A stretch of DNA of 64,000 bases from assembly GCA_050633265.1 (NCBI GenBank), contig JBOEGE010000005.1:496001-560000 (forward strand). The letters run 5' to 3'. The position numbers and the translations under genes are program-made. The notes beneath the pieces were generated by a model. That model had not been told where the DNA came from, did not search any database, and worked only from the letters and a program-made list of their open reading frames with translations. Of this stretch, positions 17,665 to 26,318 are shown in pieces (position 1 is the first letter of the stretch; every line of letters starts with the position of its first letter). The DNA comes from JBLHZY01 sp050633265. GTDB taxonomy: Bacteria; Pseudomonadota; Alphaproteobacteria; Rhodobacterales; Rhodobacteraceae.

Positions 17665-17667
17665 CTG

Positions 17668-19677
17668 TTACTCAAGGTATTCAGCCGCCCATTCAAACGG
17701 GGTCCAGCCGCCCGAACGCCCGCCCAGATGTTCGGCCAGAAAATCCTCAGCGATGCGCGCATATTGCAGCTTGGATTGCCACTTTCGCAGCCCATGCCCC
17801 TCGCCATCAAATATCTTCACCGAGACGTCTTTCCCAGCCGCCTCAAGTGCTGCGGCAAAGACTTCCGTCTGCTCAAACCCAACAACGCGATCCGAGCGCC
17901 CAGCAATCAATTGGATCGCTCCTTGCACATTTTCCACGTTGTTTTGCGGCGAACGCGCCTTCATCTTTGCCACATCCTCAGCACTGTCGAGCGCGCCAAA
18001 ATAGCGCGAAATACCGTCTAGATAATTGCCCCAAACGCCGGGATTATTGCGCACCTGATACTCGACATCGAGCACCGCATGCTCAACCAAAGCGGCCTTA
18101 AACAGCCCCGGATCACGCGTCATTGCCAGCGCAGAAGCATAGCCCCCATAGCTGCCCCCCATGATCGCCATTGCCTCTTTATCGGCATGCCCTTCAGCGA
18201 TAAGCCATTGCGCCGCATCAACAATATCGTCCTGCATCTCAGCACCGTATGCGCCAAAACCCGCCTCCATAAAGGCGCGCCCATAGCCTGCTGAGCCGCG
18301 ATAATTTACCGTCAGCACGCCATAACCGCGATTGGCCAATAACTGAAACAGGTGCTGATATTCATAAAAATTCCGATGCGCCGGGCCGCCATGCACATGC
18401 ACCACAAACGGCACGGGCCCCTCAGCCCCTTTGGGCATCATCAGATAGGCAGGGATCGGCATCCCATCGCGCGCAGGAATACGCACCCCTTGCGTTGAAG
18501 AAAGCTTATCTTCATGGCGCGAACGAAAGCTATGCGTGCCAATGGGCTCAAGCGTTTCATTCTCAAGATCGGCGAGATAGGTCTCATATCCTTTGGCTTG
18601 CGGCGAGACAGAGAGAACCGCAAATCGCCCGGCCCCAGCGCTATGAACCCCGTCCAGATCAACGTCCGGCCCAAAGCGCGCAATCAGCCGCAAGATGGCC
18701 TCGCCGCGCGGCGTCGTGGCGACTAGTTTTTGGGCCGTGTCATTGGCAACCAAAAGATCGATTTCCCCGTCATAGGCATCCAGATTGGCGCGCATCGACA
18801 GATCAACATGCGCGTCCTCAACCAAGACCTTTTCCGCGCCGGTTTTGGGATCAAGCCTGACAAAGGCGCGCTTGTCCCGGCCGCGATTAGACAGCGCAAG
18901 GATCGCGCCGTCCTTTGTGGCCTCAAGCGGGTGGAGGTAATCGAACTCATCCGTTTCAAACGCAGGGCTCCATATGCCCGCCTCGCCATCAATGCCGGCA
19001 GCATAGAAGAGCCATTGGGCCTTGGTCTCGGATATTTTATCTTGGCGCAGCAAAGGCTTGCCCTCAAGATCAAACATCCAGATCAACGTTTTGCCTTCAT
19101 TACGGGCGATCAACTGGCGATCGGTTCCGTCTTGGGCGACGTCATAAATATCAACATAAGTTTTGGTGCGATCCGCGCTGGCGACGATCACGCGGCGCTT
19201 AGGATCGGCGGGCAAATCCACCATCTGCCAGTTCGAAAAACTGCGCGGGGTGACATCAATCCAGTCCTCGCGCGCAGGCTTTGTGGGATCAATTTTCCAA
19301 TAGCGCCCCTTGGAGTACATCCGCAAAAACTCGCCTGTCGGCTCCCATTGATGGAAGGCCACATCTTCAAAGGTTGCCAGATCGGCCCCGTCTTCGCGCC
19401 GCCGGATCAGCACAACTTCACTGCCAAGCTTGGTTGAACGCAGCGAAAGATAATCGCCAGACGCAGAGGCCCGAATATTCCATTCCGCGCTCATATTCGC
19501 ATAAAAATCACGTAAAGGGATGATGCCGGGCAGGTCTTTGTTCACAAGAGATGCATGGCGCGGCGCCGTATCGCGCATCGCAAATCCAAGCACCCCAGTC
19601 CCAAGAACTAGCGCTGCCCCAAGCGGCAACACCCCGTATTTAATCCATTTTCTCATAACAGCTCGCTCGTTAATCAT
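17668..19677 (-). CDS. S9-family serine peptidase (prolyl oligopeptidase type), membrane-anchored or exported
   Basis: An acylaminoacyl-peptidase-like protein of 669 residues. The N-terminal hydrophobic stretch (KYGVLPLGAALVLGTGVLGF) suggests a signal anchor and a periplasmic catalytic part. The middle is a beta-propeller-like region. The C-terminal alpha/beta hydrolase has GGSYGGY with Ser509, Asp596 in AGRSDRVVG and His628 in DGEGHGL, a complete catalytic triad. The ATG at 19677 has GAGGAT upstream, and an alternative start at 19656 is possible. It degrades short peptides or removes blocked N-terminal residues; the physiological substrate is unknown. Confidence 0.9.
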   Translation of the reverse strand: MINERAVMRKWIKYGVLPLGAALVLGTGVLGFAMRDTAPRHASLVNKDLPGIIPLRDFYANMSAEWNIRASASGDYLSLRSTKLGSEVVLIRRREDGADLATFEDVAFHQWEPTGEFLRMYSKGRYWKIDPTKPAREDWIDVTPRSFSNWQMVDLPADPKRRVIVASADRTKTYVDIYDVAQDGTDRQLIARNEGKTLIWMFDLEGKPLLRQDKISETKAQWLFYAAGIDGEAGIWSPAFETDEFDYLHPLEATKDGAILALSNRGRDKRAFVRLDPKTGAEKVLVEDAHVDLSMRANLDAYDGEIDLLVANDTAQKLVATTPRGEAILRLIARFGPDVDLDGVHSAGAGRFAVLSVSPQAKGYETYLADLENETLEPIGTHSFRSRHEDKLSSTQGVRIPARDGMPIPAYLMMPKGAEGPVPFVVHVHGGPAHRNFYEYQHLFQLLANRGYGVLTVNYRGSAGYGRAFMEAGFGAYGAEMQDDIVDAAQWLIAEGHADKEAMAIMGGSYGGYASALAMTRDPGLFKAALVEHAVLDVEYQVRNNPGVWGNYLDGISRYFGALDSAEDVAKMKARSPQNNVENVQGAIQLIAGRSDRVVGFEQTEVFAAALEAAGKDVSVKIFDGEGHGLRKWQSKLQYARIAEDFLAEHLGGRSGGWTPFEWAAEYLE

Positions 19678-19788
19678 TCAGCTATCCTCGCGCGCAACCC
19701 TAAGAAAAGCCACTGCCACGTTCAACCACTTTAGCGGCTGAACCGCGCCCCCTTCCCTCGCCAATCGGCCTCGCGTATACCGCGCGCT

Positions 19789-21195
19789 ATGAGCACAAAC
19801 CCGCCAAACCTCCGCCCCGATCTCGCGCCCAAAGCGCGCATCTCAGACGCGCCCCGCGATGGCCAGCCGATGATCGGCATGGTTAGCCTTGGCTGCCCCA
19901 AGGCTTTGGTCGATTCTGAACGGATATTGACCCGGCTGCGCGCCGAGGGCTATGCGATCAGCCCCGAATATGCGGGCGCGGATGCGGTGATTGTGAACAC
20001 CTGCGGATTTCTCGATAGCGCCAAGGCCGAAAGCCTGGAAGCCATCGGCGAAGCTTTGGCCGAAAATGGCCGCGTGATCGTCACCGGCTGCCTTGGGGCG
20101 GAGCCGGAATATATCACTGGCGCGCATCCAAATGTGCTCGCCGTGACCGGCCCGCATCAATACGAACAGGTGCTTGATGCGGTGCACAAAGCCGTGCCGC
20201 CAAGCCCGGACCCCTTTATTGATCTGCTCCCCGCAAGCGGCGTGAGCCTGACCCCGCGCCACTATTCTTATCTAAAGATTTCAGAGGGTTGCAACCATAA
20301 GTGCAAATTCTGCATCATCCCGGACATGCGCGGGCGCCTCTCTAGCCGCCCCGTTCATGCAGTGCTTCGGGAGGCCGAAAAGCTGATTGAGGCGGGGGTC
20401 AAAGAGCTGCTGGTGATCTCGCAAGATACCTCGGCTTATGGCGTGGATCGCAAACATGATCTGCATCCTTGGAAGGGCCGCGAGGTGCGCAGCCATATCA
20501 CCGATCTGGCGCGCGCATTGGGCCAGTTGGGCGGCGCGGATCGCCCTTGGGTGCGGCTGCATTACGTCTACCCCTACCCCCATGTGCGCGATCTGATCCC
20601 GCTGATGGCCGAGGGGCTTGTGCTGCCCTATCTGGACATCCCGTTTCAACATGCGCACCCCGATGTGCTGCGCCGCATGGCCCGCCCCGCCGCCGCCGCA
20701 AAGACGCTCGACGAGATCGCCGCATGGCGCAGCGCTTGCCCGGATATCACCCTGCGCAGCACGTTTATCGTCGGCTACCCGGGCGAGACGGAAGCAGAAT
20801 TCCAAACGCTGCTGGATTGGATGGACGAGGCCCAACTCGATCGCATCGGCTGCTTTCAATATGAAGACGTCGCCGGCGCGCGCTCAAACGCCCTGCCCGA
20901 TCATGTTGCCCCTGAGGTAAAACAAGAGCGCTGGGATCGCTTCATGGAGAAGGCCCAAGCGATATCCGAGGCCAAACTGGCGCGCAAAGTCGGCCAGCAT
21001 ATGGATGTGATCATCGACGATATCGACGCCGACGGCATCGCCACCTGCCGCACCAAAGCCGACGCCCCCGAGATCGACGGGAACCTGTTTATTGACGAGG
21101 GTACTGAGGGGCTGAAGGTAGGCGAGATTGTCCGCGTTGAGGTGGATGAGGCGGGGGAATATGATCTTTGGGGGCGTTTGGCGACACGCAATTGA
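19789..21195 (+). CDS. rimO: Ribosomal protein S12 methylthiotransferase RimO
   Basis: Radical SAM enzyme that adds a methylthio group to an Asp of ribosomal protein S12. The N-terminal UPF0004 domain has Cys36, Cys72 and Cys101 for the auxiliary cluster. The radical SAM motif is CNHKCKFC (Cys168, Cys172, Cys175), and a C-terminal TRAM domain ends in EVDEAGEYDLWGRL. The length is 468 residues. The stop codon lies inside a perfect 11-bp inverted repeat (21188-21212). Confidence 0.95.
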   Translation: MSTNPPNLRPDLAPKARISDAPRDGQPMIGMVSLGCPKALVDSERILTRLRAEGYAISPEYAGADAVIVNTCGFLDSAKAESLEAIGEALAENGRVIVTGCLGAEPEYITGAHPNVLAVTGPHQYEQVLDAVHKAVPPSPDPFIDLLPASGVSLTPRHYSYLKISEGCNHKCKFCIIPDMRGRLSSRPVHAVLREAEKLIEAGVKELLVISQDTSAYGVDRKHDLHPWKGREVRSHITDLARALGQLGGADRPWVRLHYVYPYPHVRDLIPLMAEGLVLPYLDIPFQHAHPDVLRRMARPAAAAKTLDEIAAWRSACPDITLRSTFIVGYPGETEAEFQTLLDWMDEAQLDRIGCFQYEDVAGARSNALPDHVAPEVKQERWDRFMEKAQAISEAKLARKVGQHMDVIIDDIDADGIATCRTKADAPEIDGNLFIDEGTEGLKVGEIVRVEVDEAGEYDLWGRLATRN

Positions 21196-21212
21196 TCCGG
21201 GGGATCAATTGC
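21188..21212. repeat. Perfect 11-bp inverted repeat overlapping the rimO stop codon
   Basis: GCAATTGATCC (21188-21198), loop GGG, GGATCAATTGC (21202-21212). It sits between convergent genes and could act as a transcript-end hairpin for either, but it has no T tract on either side. Confidence 0.8.
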
Positions 21213-21232
21213 CGCCAAACGCGAAGATATAC

Positions 21233-22585
21233 TTAGCCACGCCCACTTTCCGCATCTTCGGCCAAAGCTTCAACCTGCACTTCCTCAGCAGTTGCACGAT
21301 CCTCTTTGATCTTTGGAGCCCGCTTGCGCCACTCGCTTAAGTTTTGCCCAACGGCTCCGTAGAAATCCGGCACGATCCTTTCCAATTCCACAATGAAATT
21401 AGCCTGTTGAGCAAACTTTGCCCCTATTTTCCGAGAATAGAAAATGTGAAAGGAATGGACCTGTAGCTTACCTTTTCCCTCTTCACAAAGCAGCGGATTC
21501 TCGACCAGTTCATCAAATGAAAACTGCGTATCCTCGCTACTTCCCGGCCAAAGCAAACGCACGAATAAATCGCCTGTTTTCTCTGTTTTTACTTGCTTGA
21601 GTAGCCAGCTTACCCGCGCGCGTGACGATTTGCGATCTTCGGGCGCGCGCAAACTCATCCCGACCTCAAGGCGTCTTTGCGGAATGTCCGCGATGATTTC
21701 CAGAGGTGCTGCCGCGTCTTCTATGTCAACATTGCAGACAAGGCGTTTCTCCTCACGAAGCAAACTCAGCTCATCTTTAGCACGCAGGCTTGGATCATTA
21801 GCATGTTTGCGCGAGAGTTTCTCGCCAACATGGGTCTCGGTCTGTCGACTTAAGATTAAGGAGAGGTCCTTTGTTTCTTGGTGCCACGCATTGATTACCT
21901 CAACAGCCATGTCCGATTTCGCTGGAATGTTACCGCCAGCCGACACCAATTTATTCAAATCGCCCCAAGCCGCTGGCATACGATCAAATCCGCGCACGCC
22001 CGCACTTTCGTGACTCAAGAAGCGCCGCAATTCATTCAGCAAAAGACGTTGATCCGTGTCTGATACCCGATCTTTGCTTAGCAAAAGGTCCGCATTTGTC
22101 AGAATAAACATCCAAGACCAATGGAACACAGGAATGCTTGAGCGGCTCTTTGCAATTTCTTTCAGCGGGTGAAAACGCGGATGGGTTGCGAACTGATTTG
22201 AAATTGTAACCACGCAGTCAATCCCATGGGATTTTGCCAAACCCCGGTATCGCTCAACTTGATCAGCGCCGAGCTCTGCGTTTCCGACTTTGGCCTCAAC
22301 AAGCGCTTTCCATTCCCGCGCGCCATTACGCACGACAATAAGACCATCCGGGCGATCCCCTGTAACGGCCTTTTCGTCCTGAAAAACGATTTCGGTATAT
22401 GTATCGATGTGCGAGCGCGCCCCGACACGTTGATCCAACGTTTCAATAAGCGCCGCACCAAATTCATCAATTTTACTCAGACAGGCCAAAAGAATCGATG
22501 TGGTGCGCCCCTCTTTGGAAGTCGTTGCCAGCACCGGAAAAAGCCGCGCTTCTTCCCCTTGTTTTAAATAGGCCGGAATTTTCAT
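21233..22585 (-). CDS. Uncharacterised protein with PD-(D/E)XK nuclease-like core
   Basis: A protein of 450 residues from MKIPAYLKQGEEARLFPVLA. Residues about 75-125 hold GDRPDGLIVV, a spacer, WKALVEAKVGN and then DQVERYRGLAK. The order D, then E-X-K, then a helix with a Gln looks like the active site of the PD-(D/E)XK restriction-endonuclease superfamily. The rest is mixed alpha/beta without a domain I can name. The ATG at 22585 is chosen because GGGGG lies 5 nt upstream. Base composition looks more AT-rich than in the neighbours, so transfer is possible. I have an impression that similar proteins occur across Proteobacteria without known function. A role in DNA repair or defence is inference only. 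Confidence 0.75.
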   Translation of the reverse strand: MKIPAYLKQGEEARLFPVLATTSKEGRTTSILLACLSKIDEFGAALIETLDQRVGARSHIDTYTEIVFQDEKAVTGDRPDGLIVVRNGAREWKALVEAKVGNAELGADQVERYRGLAKSHGIDCVVTISNQFATHPRFHPLKEIAKSRSSIPVFHWSWMFILTNADLLLSKDRVSDTDQRLLLNELRRFLSHESAGVRGFDRMPAAWGDLNKLVSAGGNIPAKSDMAVEVINAWHQETKDLSLILSRQTETHVGEKLSRKHANDPSLRAKDELSLLREEKRLVCNVDIEDAAAPLEIIADIPQRRLEVGMSLRAPEDRKSSRARVSWLLKQVKTEKTGDLFVRLLWPGSSEDTQFSFDELVENPLLCEEGKGKLQVHSFHIFYSRKIGAKFAQQANFIVELERIVPDFYGAVGQNLSEWRKRAPKIKEDRATAEEVQVEALAEDAESGRG

Positions 22586-22655
22586 TGTTACCCCCATCAA
22601 CTCATATACTGACACTTTGACGAGTCAGAGGCTCGCAATCAATGGTTGTGCGCCC

Positions 22656-22937
22656 CTACCCCTTAAGCATCCCAAAAGCCTGAGCGTTGGGGCAATAGGC
22701 GGGCGGCGTCGCGGCGCCGGTGTCGTTTTCCAGCATCCAGAGGATACAGGCGTCGTGGTTGGTGCAGGCGTCGCAGCGGGCGGTCATTTCGGCCAGAGTG
22801 GCCTTGGACAGAGCGGCTTTGGACAGAGTGGCCTTAGACAGGCGCGCGGGCGGTTCGGTCTCAAGATCAAGGCCAAGTTTATCCGCCATACCATGCATCA
22901 AGCGGGCGTGGCGCAGGGGTTTTGCCGAGCGGTTCAT
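22656..22937 (-). CDS. DUF6455-family small protein (copy 1)
   Basis: A protein of 93 residues with the family pattern: an N-terminal helix around a Met/Asp-rich LMHGMADKLGLDLE, Cys residues in RCDACTNHDACILW, and a C-terminal PPAYCPNAQAF. Four Cys could bind a metal. It is paralogous to the protein at 23025-23282. It differs by three near-identical 5-residue units (LSKAT, LSKAA, LSKAT) encoded by a 15-bp tandem repeat. The function of the family is not known to me. Confidence 0.75.
   Translation of the reverse strand: MNRSAKPLRHARLMHGMADKLGLDLETEPPARLSKATLSKAALSKATLAEMTARCDACTNHDACILWMLENDTGAATPPAYCPNAQAFGMLKG
22794..22838 (-). repeat. 15-bp tandem repeat inside the DUF6455 gene
   Basis: Three in-frame units (on the plus strand CAGAGTGGCCTTGGA, CAGAGCGGCTTTGGA, CAGAGTGGCCTTAGA). 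Repeat-number change would alter linker length without a frameshift. Confidence 0.9.
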
Positions 22938-23024
22938 CAGCGCTCTCCTTTAGGGGCGCGGGCCATTTGGGGCGCTTTGGGGCCGGGCGGCCATTGATTG
23001 GCGGGGCCGGAAAATGAGGCCTGC

Positions 23025-23282
23025 TTAGCGCGTGAGCGCGTCAAACATCTCGGAGTTGCGGCAATAAGCGGGCGTTGCCTCGAGCTTTTCACCCTTGTTT
23101 TGCGCAAGCATATGGCCGCATGCCTCTGGATCGGTGCAGCCCATGCAGCGAAACACACGGCTGCGCAGCTCTTCGGGCGCAAGGTTGCCGCGCTGCACTT
23201 CTTCCATAAGATCAACGCCAAGCGCATCGCCCATACCCGTTACCAGACGCTCATGTTTTTCGAGCTTTTCAAGACCAAACAT
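23025..23282 (-). CDS. DUF6455-family small protein (copy 2)
   Basis: A protein of 85 residues. It shares LVTGMGDALGVDL, then FRCMGCTDPEACGHML and TPAYCRNSEMF, with copy 1, including the four-Cys pattern. The two genes lie in tandem on the minus strand, 87 bp apart, and probably arose by duplication. It has no signal peptide, so it is probably cytoplasmic. A metal-binding regulatory role is possible but not shown. Confidence 0.8.
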   Translation of the reverse strand: MFGLEKLEKHERLVTGMGDALGVDLMEEVQRGNLAPEELRSRVFRCMGCTDPEACGHMLAQNKGEKLEATPAYCRNSEMFDALTR

Positions 23283-23501
23283 ATGAATTTCCTTTTTGAT
23301 AACCGCGCGCTCAAAGGCCAGCGCCCTATGATCATCCTAGCCCATGCTCCAACCCCCGCATTGATCAAGATCAAACAGGCGATTGGGCCGAGAAACCGGG
23401 ATTTGGGGCAAAAAGTTAACAAAAGGTAGGGAATGCCTTACCTGACGTTAAGCGCGCGGGCTGCTAGAGTGATCCTATTACAACGAAAGCGCTTTTCCGG
23501 T

Positions 23502-23560
23502 GCAGTAACGAGTACATTTTTAAGTTGCGTAACGCGTTATTCCAGTTGCGTAACGAGTTG
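23502..23560 (+). promoter_or_regulatory. Operator-like array of three GTAACG sites
   Basis: The only notable content of the 348-bp gap 23283-23630. GTAACG occurs at 23505, 23529 and 23550. The middle site is the perfect palindrome TAACGCGTTA (23530-23539). The second and third sites share AGTTGCGTAACG and are exactly 21 bp apart, two helical turns, which suits cooperative protein binding on one face. A looser AGGTA/TACCT inverted repeat lies at 23424-23443. The array is 70-130 bp before the membrane-protein start. Confidence 0.5.
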
Positions 23561-23630
23561 CCTTTTTCCACCGCGGCTTGCGCTTTTGGTGACAATTAAT
23601 TTTTTATCCTCTTTTGAAGGCCTCCCCCCT

Positions 23631-23990
23631 ATGTCTGGCAATATTGAACCGCTCGGCCTAGCCGAAACCATTGGTGTGATTGGATTTATCGCATATGTGG
23701 CGAATTATCTGATGCTTACGTTTCGGATCATTCCGCCCGCGGGGATCGCCTATTTCTGCGTCAATGTCTGCGCGGCGAGCATGGTTTTGACCGGGCTAAG
23801 CGCGAGCTTCAATATGGCTTCGGCCTTGATCCAAGGGTTCTGGATTGTGATCAGCCTTGTGGGCATTGCGCTGCGTTTGCGCGAAAGGCGCCGGATCGGC
23901 CAAGCAGCAGGCCAAAGCGATTTGCTGCGCCCAATGCGCCCTGCCGCCCAGGAGCCCCGCCCAAAACCCTTGCCGCAAATGGCCGCCTAA
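23631..23990 (+). CDS. Small inner-membrane protein, CBU_0592-like
   Basis: A protein of 119 residues. Three hydrophobic segments (TIGVIGFIAYVANYLMLTF, IAYFCVNVCAASMVLTGL, LIQGFWIVISLVGIAL) are followed by a basic, Pro-rich cytoplasmic tail. This matches the CBU_0592 family of small membrane proteins, whose role is unknown. The ATG at 23631 has GAAGG about 11 nt upstream. An earlier in-frame start at 23433 would add a poor-quality stretch and run through the operator-like array, so it is rejected. Confidence 0.8.
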   Translation: MSGNIEPLGLAETIGVIGFIAYVANYLMLTFRIIPPAGIAYFCVNVCAASMVLTGLSASFNMASALIQGFWIVISLVGIALRLRERRRIGQAAGQSDLLRPMRPAAQEPRPKPLPQMAA

Positions 23991-23996
23991 ATCAGC

Positions 23997-24785
23997 CTAG
24001 CGCAGGGTTGAAAGCGTGCGGCGCACTGTCTCGATCCGCTGAGCATTGGGCGGGTGTGAGCCAAGGAAGCGATCGCCGGGATCCGGAATACGGGTAAAGA
24101 ATTGCGCGCCCCGCTCGGGGTTGTAGCCCGCACGGTAGGTGATCACTGTGCCAAGCTGATCCGCCTCAAGCTCATAGCCCTTGGAATAGCTGCGCGCGCC
24201 AACCGACGCCCCGATGTTTTGCGCCGCTTCAACCCCCGCCTGCCCGGCCCCGGTAATGCTGGCCAGAATGCCGCCAAGCATCCCGCCGATCATCGCGCTT
24301 TCATTGGTGCGCGCAAGGTGACCAGAGATATGATGCGCCGCCTCATGGCCCATCACAAAGGCCAATTCATCCGCGTTTTGCACATCGGCAATCAGCGCAA
24401 CCGTAAAGGCAAGGATCGGGCGCCCCGCGGAATTGACGGTTTGATAGGCGTTTGGCGGCTGGCCTTCACGGGTATCAACAACGATCTCAAAATCGCAATT
24501 CAGCGAGGGCGCGCGCTCGCGGCACATGCGCTCGGCAACCGGCTCCATCCGCTCAACAACAGAGACAAACATCGCCACGGCCGCGCGGGGGGATTGGCTC
24601 GGGCCAGTCGCGGCCGGGGTTGCTTTGGGGGCCGGTGTTGCAGGGGCAGAGGGGCTTGGCATCTCGCTACAGCCCGCAAGCATGGCCCCAAGCGCCACGC
24701 TCATCAAAACAGCGCGCGCCGCCCTGCGCCAGAGCTGCGCCGTATTGGCCTTGCACGCACCGCTCAACATTTGCCCATCCATCAT
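23997..24785 (-). CDS. M48-family zinc metalloprotease, lipoprotein
   Basis: A periplasmic, lipid-anchored peptidase related to BepA/LoiP. The lipobox is LGAMLAGC, so the mature protein begins at Cys. A Pro/Ala linker (TPAPKATPAATGPSQS) follows. The zinc site is MGHEAAHHISGH, with a downstream Glu in YELEADQLG. The C-terminal DRFLGSHPPNAQRIETV matches the family. The likely role is quality control of outer-membrane or secreted proteins. The N-terminus is uncertain: ATG at 24785 or 24782, or a later start closer to the lipobox; ribosome-binding signals are weak. Confidence 0.88.
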   Translation of the reverse strand: MMDGQMLSGACKANTAQLWRRAARAVLMSVALGAMLAGCSEMPSPSAPATPAPKATPAATGPSQSPRAAVAMFVSVVERMEPVAERMCRERAPSLNCDFEIVVDTREGQPPNAYQTVNSAGRPILAFTVALIADVQNADELAFVMGHEAAHHISGHLARTNESAMIGGMLGGILASITGAGQAGVEAAQNIGASVGARSYSKGYELEADQLGTVITYRAGYNPERGAQFFTRIPDPGDRFLGSHPPNAQRIETVRRTLSTLR

Positions 24786-24998
24786 CGCAACTCTCACCCA
24801 AACCAATGCGCATCCCGCGCCTTTGCCCTGAATTTAAGCACCAAAGCGCCAAGCTGCCAGCCCCGAGTTTGATCCAGCGGCGATTACTGCGCAAATATCA
24901 GCGCAAATTTCTGTGTGATGGGCGCAGAAACGGGCGCCCAGCCCCGCCGCGCGCCTTTGCCACTTTTCATTTTGATGCCCGCCGCTTAGGCTCTGGAT

Positions 24999-25253
24999 AT
25001 GTTTACAATCGAGCATGAATTTGACGCCACCGTGATCACCCTTGTGGATGAGCCCGGCAGCTATTTGCGCGAAGATATCACCATCTCGGCCTTTGAAGAT
25101 TGCATCACGGTCGAACAGCTTGATCCGCGCACCGAGCAAGTCCAGAAAATCACCCTATCCTTGAGCCAATTGCGCGATCTTGGCGCTGCGCTGGATCTTC
25201 CCGAAGGGGTCTATCGCTTGATGGCGGAAAAAGGCGCAAAACAGAGCCGTTAA
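24999..25253 (+). CDS. Conserved small protein of unknown function
   Basis: An 84-residue soluble, acidic protein starting MFTIEHEFDATVITLVDEPG and including ITVEQLDPRTEQVQKITLSL. The pattern of alternating strands looks genuine, and I believe relatives occur in Rhodobacterales, but no function is known to me. It overlaps the convergent DUF167 gene by 4 nt, the two stop codons sharing TTAA. Confidence 0.75.
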   Translation: MFTIEHEFDATVITLVDEPGSYLREDITISAFEDCITVEQLDPRTEQVQKITLSLSQLRDLGAALDLPEGVYRLMAEKGAKQSR

Positions 25254-25510
25254 TCCAACTCAAACAGTTTATCGCGCGACTGCCCACCGCGGATCAGGCG
25301 CAGCCGCCCCTTGGCAACCCCCATCGCTTTGGCCAAGACATCGCGCACCATTGCCGTTGCCTTGCCTGCCTCGGGCACAGCCGTCACATAGATGAGGATC
25401 TCTTCACCGCGCAGCTCAATGCGATTGCGCGCGGCTTTTGGTGTTGCCCGAACGGCGATCTGCGCGCCGGGCCGGGCCAAATGAGAAAGATCAGGCAGAT
25501 CGCGCGCCAT
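25250..25510 (-). CDS. DUF167 (YggU-like) family protein
   Basis: An 86-residue cytoplasmic protein with the family core VRATPKAARNRIELRGEEIL, then VTAVPEAGKATAMVRDVLAK and RLRLIRGGQSRDK. The function of the family is unknown. The start at 25510 (MARDLPDLSHLA) has AAAGG 8 nt upstream and fits the family length better than 25570. Confidence 0.9.
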   Translation of the reverse strand: MARDLPDLSHLARPGAQIAVRATPKAARNRIELRGEEILIYVTAVPEAGKATAMVRDVLAKAMGVAKGRLRLIRGGQSRDKLFELD

Positions 25511-25718
25511 AGTCAGGGCCTTTGCAGCGAGGGGGGCAAGATTGGGCCTGACCCTGCCATGAATTGCCAAGCGAGGCGATGGTGATCTCGGCGCGCCCTT
25601 ACCCTTGGGGCCATTTTATCCGGCCAAAGGGCCAAAATCCCCCGCCTCCCCTTGAACCCCGCGCCAAAAACCACGACATCTTGCCCAACAAACGCACAAG
25701 CGCGCGCCCAACCGCGCC

Positions 25719-25724
25719 TATAAT
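25719..25724 (+). promoter_or_regulatory. -10 element candidate for the nitroreductase gene
   Basis: A perfect TATAAT 16 bp before the ATG at 25740. No convincing -35 is present at 16-18 bp. If used, the leader would be only about 9 nt. Confidence 0.4.
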
Positions 25725-25739
25725 AAGGCCCACTGCCCT

Positions 25740-26318
25740 ATGCCAATCGCCAGCCCCGAAACGATGGAATTCCTGCTCTCGCGCCGTTCGCGCCCGGCCA
25801 AAACCCTCACAGCCCCGGTCCCAGATCGCACCGCTTTGCGCCCCATGCTGCAAGCCGCCGCGCGCACGCCCGATCATGGCAAACTGGAGCCGTGGCGCTT
25901 TATCGTGCTGGAGCATGGCGCTTTACAACGGCTCGCCGCCCTCGCTCAGCGCCGCGGCGAAGCGCTTGGCCTTGCCCCGGATCAGATCACCAAGGCGCGC
26001 GCCCAATACAGCGATGCGCATCTGGCCGTGGCGGTTATTGCCGCGCCAAAACCCTCGCCCAAAGTGCCCCAGATCGAGCAGATTTACTCCGCCGGGGCCG
26101 CCTGTTTGGCGCTGCTCAATGCCGCGCTCGCCTCGGGCTGGGGGGCCAATTGGCTTTCGGGCTGGGCCAGCCACGATCCTGAATTCCTGCGCGAAGGCTT
26201 TGATCTGAATGAGGGCGAATCCATCGCCGGCCTGATCCATATCGGTACAGAAACCTCCCCCCCGCCAGAGCGCCCACGCCCCGACCTGGACGCCATAACA
26301 ACATGGGTAAGCGCATGA
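25740..26318 (+). CDS. Nitroreductase-family flavoprotein (YdjA-like)
   Basis: FMN-dependent oxidoreductase of the small YdjA-type group. The protein has 192 residues, with the FMN-phosphate motif LLSRRSRPAKTLTAP at the N-terminus, RTPDHGKLEPWRFIVL, and the core SAGAACLALLNAALASGWGANW. The physiological substrate is unknown. The stop codon overlaps the start of the next gene, and the two are probably co-transcribed. Confidence 0.9.
   Translation: MPIASPETMEFLLSRRSRPAKTLTAPVPDRTALRPMLQAAARTPDHGKLEPWRFIVLEHGALQRLAALAQRRGEALGLAPDQITKARAQYSDAHLAVAVIAAPKPSPKVPQIEQIYSAGAACLALLNAALASGWGANWLSGWASHDPEFLREGFDLNEGESIAGLIHIGTETSPPPERPRPDLDAITTWVSA

Noticed and set aside
26303..26315. Start of the EI24 gene at 26303
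   Set aside because: The ATG at 26315 gives the usual ATGA overlap with the nitroreductase and the family N-terminus. The earlier ATG adds only four residues and cannot be strictly excluded.
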